Assembly: GCF_008831285.2 (NCBI RefSeq)
Contig: NC_045149.1
Span: 21,458,535 to 21,522,534 of the forward strand
From: Nymphaea colorata
Lineage: Eukaryota > Streptophyta > Magnoliopsida > Nymphaeales > Nymphaeaceae
Length of the DNA: 64,000 bases
Direction: 5' to 3'
In this document: piece after piece, positions 59,359 through 64,000 of the stretch
Layout of the letters: every line of letters starts with the position of its first letter
How positions within the stretch are numbered: position 1 is the stretch's first letter
Made by a program: the position numbers and the translations under genes
Notes under the pieces: model-generated
The model's database searches: none
What the model saw: the letters and a program-made list of their open reading frames with translations, nothing else
What the model was told of the DNA's origin: nothing

Positions 59359-62300
59359 ATGAGGAGCGCTCTCTTGAGGCGTCTGCTTCTCGGTTCTGCC
59401 AGGCAAGCGCCATCTCCCTCGCACGCCCCCCGTTCTACCGTCCCTTGGGCATTCAACGCCACACGTGTGAGCCCCCCCTTCCCCAACTTTTCTTAGTCTG
59501 CGGACACTATGGAGCGACTTCCTCGTGATTACGTTGATCTAGGGTTTTGATCTTTTTGTTTGTTTGGGCGGCGTTTTTGCTAATGTTTTTGTGATGATTT
59601 TCTGTCGGAATGTGAATCGATCAGACTGCGGTTTCGGCGGCGGTGGCGGACGAAGAATCAGAATGCGTAGTGTTCCCGAGGTAAAAGTCTCTCCTCCAGA
59701 TGATTCGAAGTTAGTCTATGTTTAATTTAGTTATCCTTGTCGAGTGTTCTAACCAAAACCGGAAAAGCACTCGGCAAAAGAAGGAAAATCTCATTATCGG
59801 TTTCTCCTCTGACTGTAGAGACCGAATTATCGATCGACAGGTAGAGATTCAGTAATGTCGGATATTAGCTCTTCTCTGAAGGATATAGATTTCCTTTTTA
59901 ATTTTCCATCCCTAAAAGAGGTATTATTGGGCATGTTGTGTTTGGTTGAAAATGAAAGTGATGGTTGGATGTGCACTAACATTTCCGTCCTCTCTTGCGT
60001 TTGTTAACATTCTGGAGATGCATTTATTTCCATTCTAATTTGTTCATTTTTGCTTCGTTGTTTGTGATTCTGAGTTGGTAAATTTTCTTTTCCAATTACG
60101 AAGGGAGGGGCCTGGGGTCTCTTATGGACTTAATTGGGCACTTGCTGGAAGAGGCGTCATAGTGAAAGAGAAAGCTTTCCACAATTTGAAGTCTTATGAC
60201 CTTCATAAGAATGGCGCTGCTGCCGTAGGTAATGAAATTGTTTAGATAGTTGAATGAAATGGCTGATCACCTGCAGGATGCCTCTTGTTCTCATAAGTTC
60301 TTTTTGATGTGCAACAGATTCTGTAAAAGGTGTTCCAGTATTTGTTAGGGGAAGTTTCTGTAAGGAGGACAAGGAGATTACAAAGGCACAGTTTGGTAAA
60401 CTTTTGAAACAAGTACGTCTTGCTCCATACACATCTTAGAAAATTATGCACGATTCTTGTTCAACATTCAAAAATTGTCATTCTATATATTTATGTTGGT
60501 CGTTATCGTGTGTCATACATGTAATAAAGTGCTGAGCAAAGTATCTACCTTCTAGTTATTGTTTGAAATTGTAATCGAATGCACTTGTTTTCATTGGGTT
60601 ACATGCTTTAAATGATTTGGTTTTATTGTGGCTGTTGAAATTTTAATATTTAAGGTATTCCTCTCTAGTGCATATATAATTAATTCGACCACATAAGATG
60701 CTTTCTCATGAGAAATGAACCTTCAAGTCAGCCTTGTTTTCTCTCTGAGTTTTGCTAGTAATGAATTTTTTTTTTCAAATTCTACAATTACCAATTTACC
60801 ACATGAATGAATTATGCAAAATCAAGGCATTGATTGAGGCTGGAAGAGTAAAAAACTTGAAGGTTCTCATATTAGATCTAAGCTAGGTTTCAAGGGCTGT
60901 ACATTAGTTATGCAGCTTATGCTTTACCTTAGATGTTTACTATGCTTGAAGGTGAATTCACAGGACTGATTTCTATCTGTTGATGCATGTTAAAAGTTGT
61001 CACTTGTCAGATACTTCCCATATTATTAAAGTGGAAATCCTTGTGCAGCAGCAAAAGAAAAAGGAATTCTTTACCAAAATTGGCATCTGAGCCTGATGAT
61101 TGCACATATAGGAGACTTTGTTTTTTTGGTTTGTGTCACATCATTATGTCAAAGGAAGTTAAAATTTCAGATCCGCACAAGTGTGGCAGGATATTTTCAT
61201 CCTGTTTAAGGAAAATAAAATTTAGATGGACCATTACTTGTCATCTTTGTCAAGTCAAAAGCATAGTTGTACCACAACCCTTGATTCTGTCTGATGGAGC
61301 CTTTGTTTCTATTTTTCCAAGAATATATGTGGTATTTTGATTAAGGATTTCATACATGTTTTCTGATCGACTTTATGGTGTCTATGAATATGGTCATATC
61401 TTGGTATCCTTATCAATAAATGAATCCCAGATACATAGGGGTTTATCCAAGGTCATTGTGCACAGGGAGCTGCTGGTGTTGTGGTGGGTATGGGATTGAA
61501 CGAGAAAAATGCTAATAGGCACCATGAATACCACACAACCATAATAAGTGGACTGACTATGAAATTTGCCTTGGATGGATGGACAGACCCAATCTTTGGG
61601 GAACCTCAAGCCCAGGTGGCTGGCAGCTCAAACCTTCGTCTACTACGTCATTATAGTGCCTTTCTTACATGGGGTTATATGAGAACTTAAGGGTGTACTT
61701 AGGATATGTTTAGATTTTTAATATGCCCTTGCGGCAATGAATAATGTTGTTCACTTGTTTGGCAACCACCCTGCCTAGTGAACACTGCAAAGCTCTGGCA
61801 TAAGGAAATCCATATACCAAATGAATATGCAATGATAGCTTCCTGCTTCGAGCCTGATCTAACCCAGTCTTTCAACATATGCAGACATACATGCAAACAG
61901 TGTGTATAAGGTACAAACAAAAGGAAATGAACTTATCTCATCAGGTCAGTGGCCCCATATAGCCCAAAAACACAAATATTTTTCATGCATTGACCAGCTT
62001 TGGCTCTAATAAGCTAGACTAACATAATTGCCATAAGCATACAACATTCAAACATATGCATGGTTTCACGGTTTCACCTAGCAGATCAAACTGCAGATAT
62101 ACATATCTCACATGCTTGCTTTTTAACTACAACACAATATACTAACCATTTGAATATTCTCACCTCACAGGCACTCTAACATCAACGTGGCATAAGATCA
62201 CATGGTTTACTGCATCTTGCCATGCTCTTTTGATCAATTATTACTGAAATAATGAGTTTTTCCTTTGCATATAGATTTTTTTCTTTAAGTTGGAATTAAT

Positions 62301-62975
62301 TCCGTTCGTAATGAAATAGAGAGATAGTCATCCACCTCCTAGGCTGACTAACTCCAGAACATCAAAGAGCTAAGTATCTTTGTATCCCTAAAAGATAAAC
62401 TATTCAAGTGGATAATAGGCTGTGCCGCTGTGACAAAAAAAAGTCATTGCTTTGCTCAATAGCAAAATACACATCAAATAGATTTAATGATGGGGTTTTT
62501 TATCTACCACAGTTAATGCTTCATGACTGCTAATGTCCTTTTCTCTGGTCCAACAATGCCAACTTGATGTATTGCTTGTTTTCTAGCTCCCAATTTCTCT
62601 TTTTGCAGTTTAGCATTTGTTGTTGCATGGATTCACTAGTTTCAAAAATGGATTGACTATCCATGATTTTTTATGGTCCACTTAGCACTTTTTAAGTGCT
62701 AAACATTAGTTGTTTTACATGAGTTTAATTTTTTAGTATGATCTTATTGTTTAATCATTTTTTTGGTAGGTAACTGCTCATATTTCCTCAGTCTCAAACG
62801 TTTTTGTTCATGATGGAGGTATTGGATCATCTTCAAAGAGTGACGCTAAAGTGCGTGTTATAAGCGATCATGCTTCAGCTGATTTAATGTTTTCTAACAT
62901 CCTTTGGAGAGTTCCTACTCGAGCAATCTCCCATGATTCTTGTCCTGTGACTGTATATGTCGCATCCTCCATAAG
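59359..62975 (+). CDS. Putative mitochondrial protein resembling the PEP carboxykinase N-terminal domain (5' part; continues to the right)
   Basis: Five exons are supported: 59359-59466, 59625-59680, 60104-60228, 60318-60412 and 62770-62975. All junctions are GT-AG and in frame, giving 196 complete codons before the last donor (ATAAG/GTATTG). The first about 35 residues (MRSALLRRLLLGSARQAPS...) are rich in Arg, Ser, Ala and Leu without acids, typical of a mitochondrial presequence. The mature part contains GPGVSYGLNWALAGRGVIVK, AQFGKLLKQVTAHISSVSNV, FVHDGG, AKVRVISDHASADLMFSNIL and HDSCPVTVYVAS. The order VFV-D, then KVRVIS-A, then a Thr/Val-Tyr strand parallels the N-terminal domain of ATP-dependent PEPCK (VFVND, KVRIVSARAYHSLF, FTIYNA), and I recall plant proteins of this kind annotated only as PEPCK-like. 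The nucleotide-binding P-loop half is not in the window, so enzyme activity cannot be judged. A possible 23-base next exon at 63232-63254 is uncertain. Confidence 0.75.
60413..62769 (+). other. Large intron 4 of the PEPCK-like gene
   Basis: 2357 bases, donor GTACGT and acceptor TTTTTTTGGTAG. No recognisable element; two open frames near 60.99-61.34 kb and 61.48-61.69 kb have no known relatives and no exon support. Confidence 0.7.
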
Positions 62976-64000
62976 GTATTGTATATCTATGAAATACTTC
63001 ACCATGATGGTTTTTGTTTTTAAACTCTTATTATGGCGTCCAATGCAAAACTAACTTGAGTGTTTGGTATAATGTATCCCTAGATGCCTTGCAGCAGGCT
63101 TTATTTTTATTCTTTAAAAAAAAAGTTTGAATCTGTGTATATAAATCCTTCAAGATTCCTCAATCTCTGAAACGCAAGATTATTTGACAAGTTCTTTGCC
63201 TACACATTGAGTGTTGCAATTCATCCCATAGAATCCTTCCAAGTGGGGCCCCAGGTTTGGATGTCAAAACAAATTTCAAAGTTGGTTTTGATATTAATTT
63301 TAATAACTTGATCAAAAACTACCTGATTTTCTAAGACAGATCCCAACCTGCCGTATAGCCAGCTTGGTTTGACTAAACAAGCTATTAAGCAAAACATTGT
63401 TGCAGCATAGGTGTATAAACCCGTCAAGTTTTCTTAAATTCTTCAATTTTATGACTTTCTTCTAGTCTTTCTCAACACATGGGCCGTTAGAGTTATGATT
63501 ATCTTATTTTGCATTGCATGAGAAGGTTGAATCCTCTTTTGGCATGCATCTCCTACAGGAATTTCTACCACAATTTTTATTATGTATTAAGAATATGTGG
63601 TAGTCATTTTGTGTTGAGAATAAGTTCATAATTGCATTGTGGGCTGTAAGGAGGCATTTATTTTGCCATGGAATGACAGAACAGGAACTGTGGTGTTCCA
63701 TAGAGTGCCTTGCAGAACAAAAGTAGGACGTGGGATGCACACCTTGCAAAACAAGTGCAGGATGTGGAAAATGCATAGGCATGCATCCCTGCTGCATGCA
63801 TTCCAGCAGAACACCCATTCTGTGTTACCATGGGTACCCTCAGAATGTCACAAAACTGACACTCCACTTTAAGTAGAGTGCCGATTCGACATCAAACAAA
63901 CATGGCGCCCTTGGGGCCAGATCTGTTCTTCCTGTTTCACAGATGTGAGGAACTGGTCCCATGGAACAGGAAAGAAATACACTCTAAGGAGGTTTTAGGA
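62976..64000 (+). other. Probable intron of the PEPCK-like gene to the window edge
   Basis: No further exon could be placed with confidence. Around 63.69-63.83 kb the words TGCAGAACAA, TGCAAAACAA and CAGCAGAACA, with GGGATGCACA and GGCATGCAT, suggest short degenerate repeats. Confidence 0.5.

Noticed and set aside
61481-61690. Open frame inside intron 4 of the PEPCK-like gene
   Set aside because: The flanking exons join directly in frame at LLKQ-VTAHISS, and the translation is not recognisable.
63232-63254. Possible 23-base exon of the PEPCK-like gene (after CCCATAG, before GTTTGG)
   Set aside because: The frame fits (ILPSGAP), but the exon is very short, the donor is weak and nothing downstream in the window confirms it.

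Overview
The window is nuclear DNA from a flowering plant. The evidence is an R2R3-MYB factor of a plant-specific suberin-type clade, a plant-type inositol tris/tetrakisphosphate kinase, GT-AG introns up to 2.7 kb, an AT-rich background, and many (AT)n and (CT)n microsatellites and short dispersed repeats. The ITPK and UTP13 proteins resemble both monocot and dicot forms. An early-diverging angiosperm or magnoliid would fit, but the lineage cannot be settled from the sequence.

Five protein-coding genes are supported. (1) A two-exon MYB gene on the minus strand (3836-5014). (2) An intronless, GC-rich ITPK gene on the minus strand (20091-21122). (3) A 14-exon, 940-residue UTP13/TBL3 (Arabidopsis TORMOZ) WD40 gene on the plus strand (25847-41704), for processing of pre-18S rRNA. 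(4) A four-exon, 264-residue VTT-domain (TMEM41/TVP38/DedA-like) membrane protein on the plus strand (52979-56255). (5) The 5' part of a probable mitochondrial protein resembling the N-terminal domain of ATP-dependent PEP carboxykinase on the plus strand (from 59359, running off the right edge). These genes share no pathway; they are ordinary, independently transcribed plant genes.

The rest is repeat-rich: about 15 kb between the MYB and ITPK genes, 4.7 kb between ITPK and UTP13, 11 kb between UTP13 and the VTT gene, and the large UTP13 introns. It contains microsatellites, SINE-like fragments, MITE-like elements, a degenerate 48-bp minisatellite, a 90-bp near-perfect palindrome, and an unusual number of short two- or three-copy tandem duplications (periods 51, 51, 65, 72, 84, 148 and 335 bp).

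No new multi-gene system was seen. The most interesting items are the dispersed GGGCAATTGCCC palindrome family, one copy of which has become a 72-bp tandem array; the tandem duplications in introns; an inverted repeat pair about 3 kb apart; and small departures from family norms in the MYB gene (one intron missing, stop codon overlapping a splice-donor-like site) and in UTP13 (a GH dipeptide replaced by AR at an exon start). All homology calls rest on recalled family sequences, without a database search.
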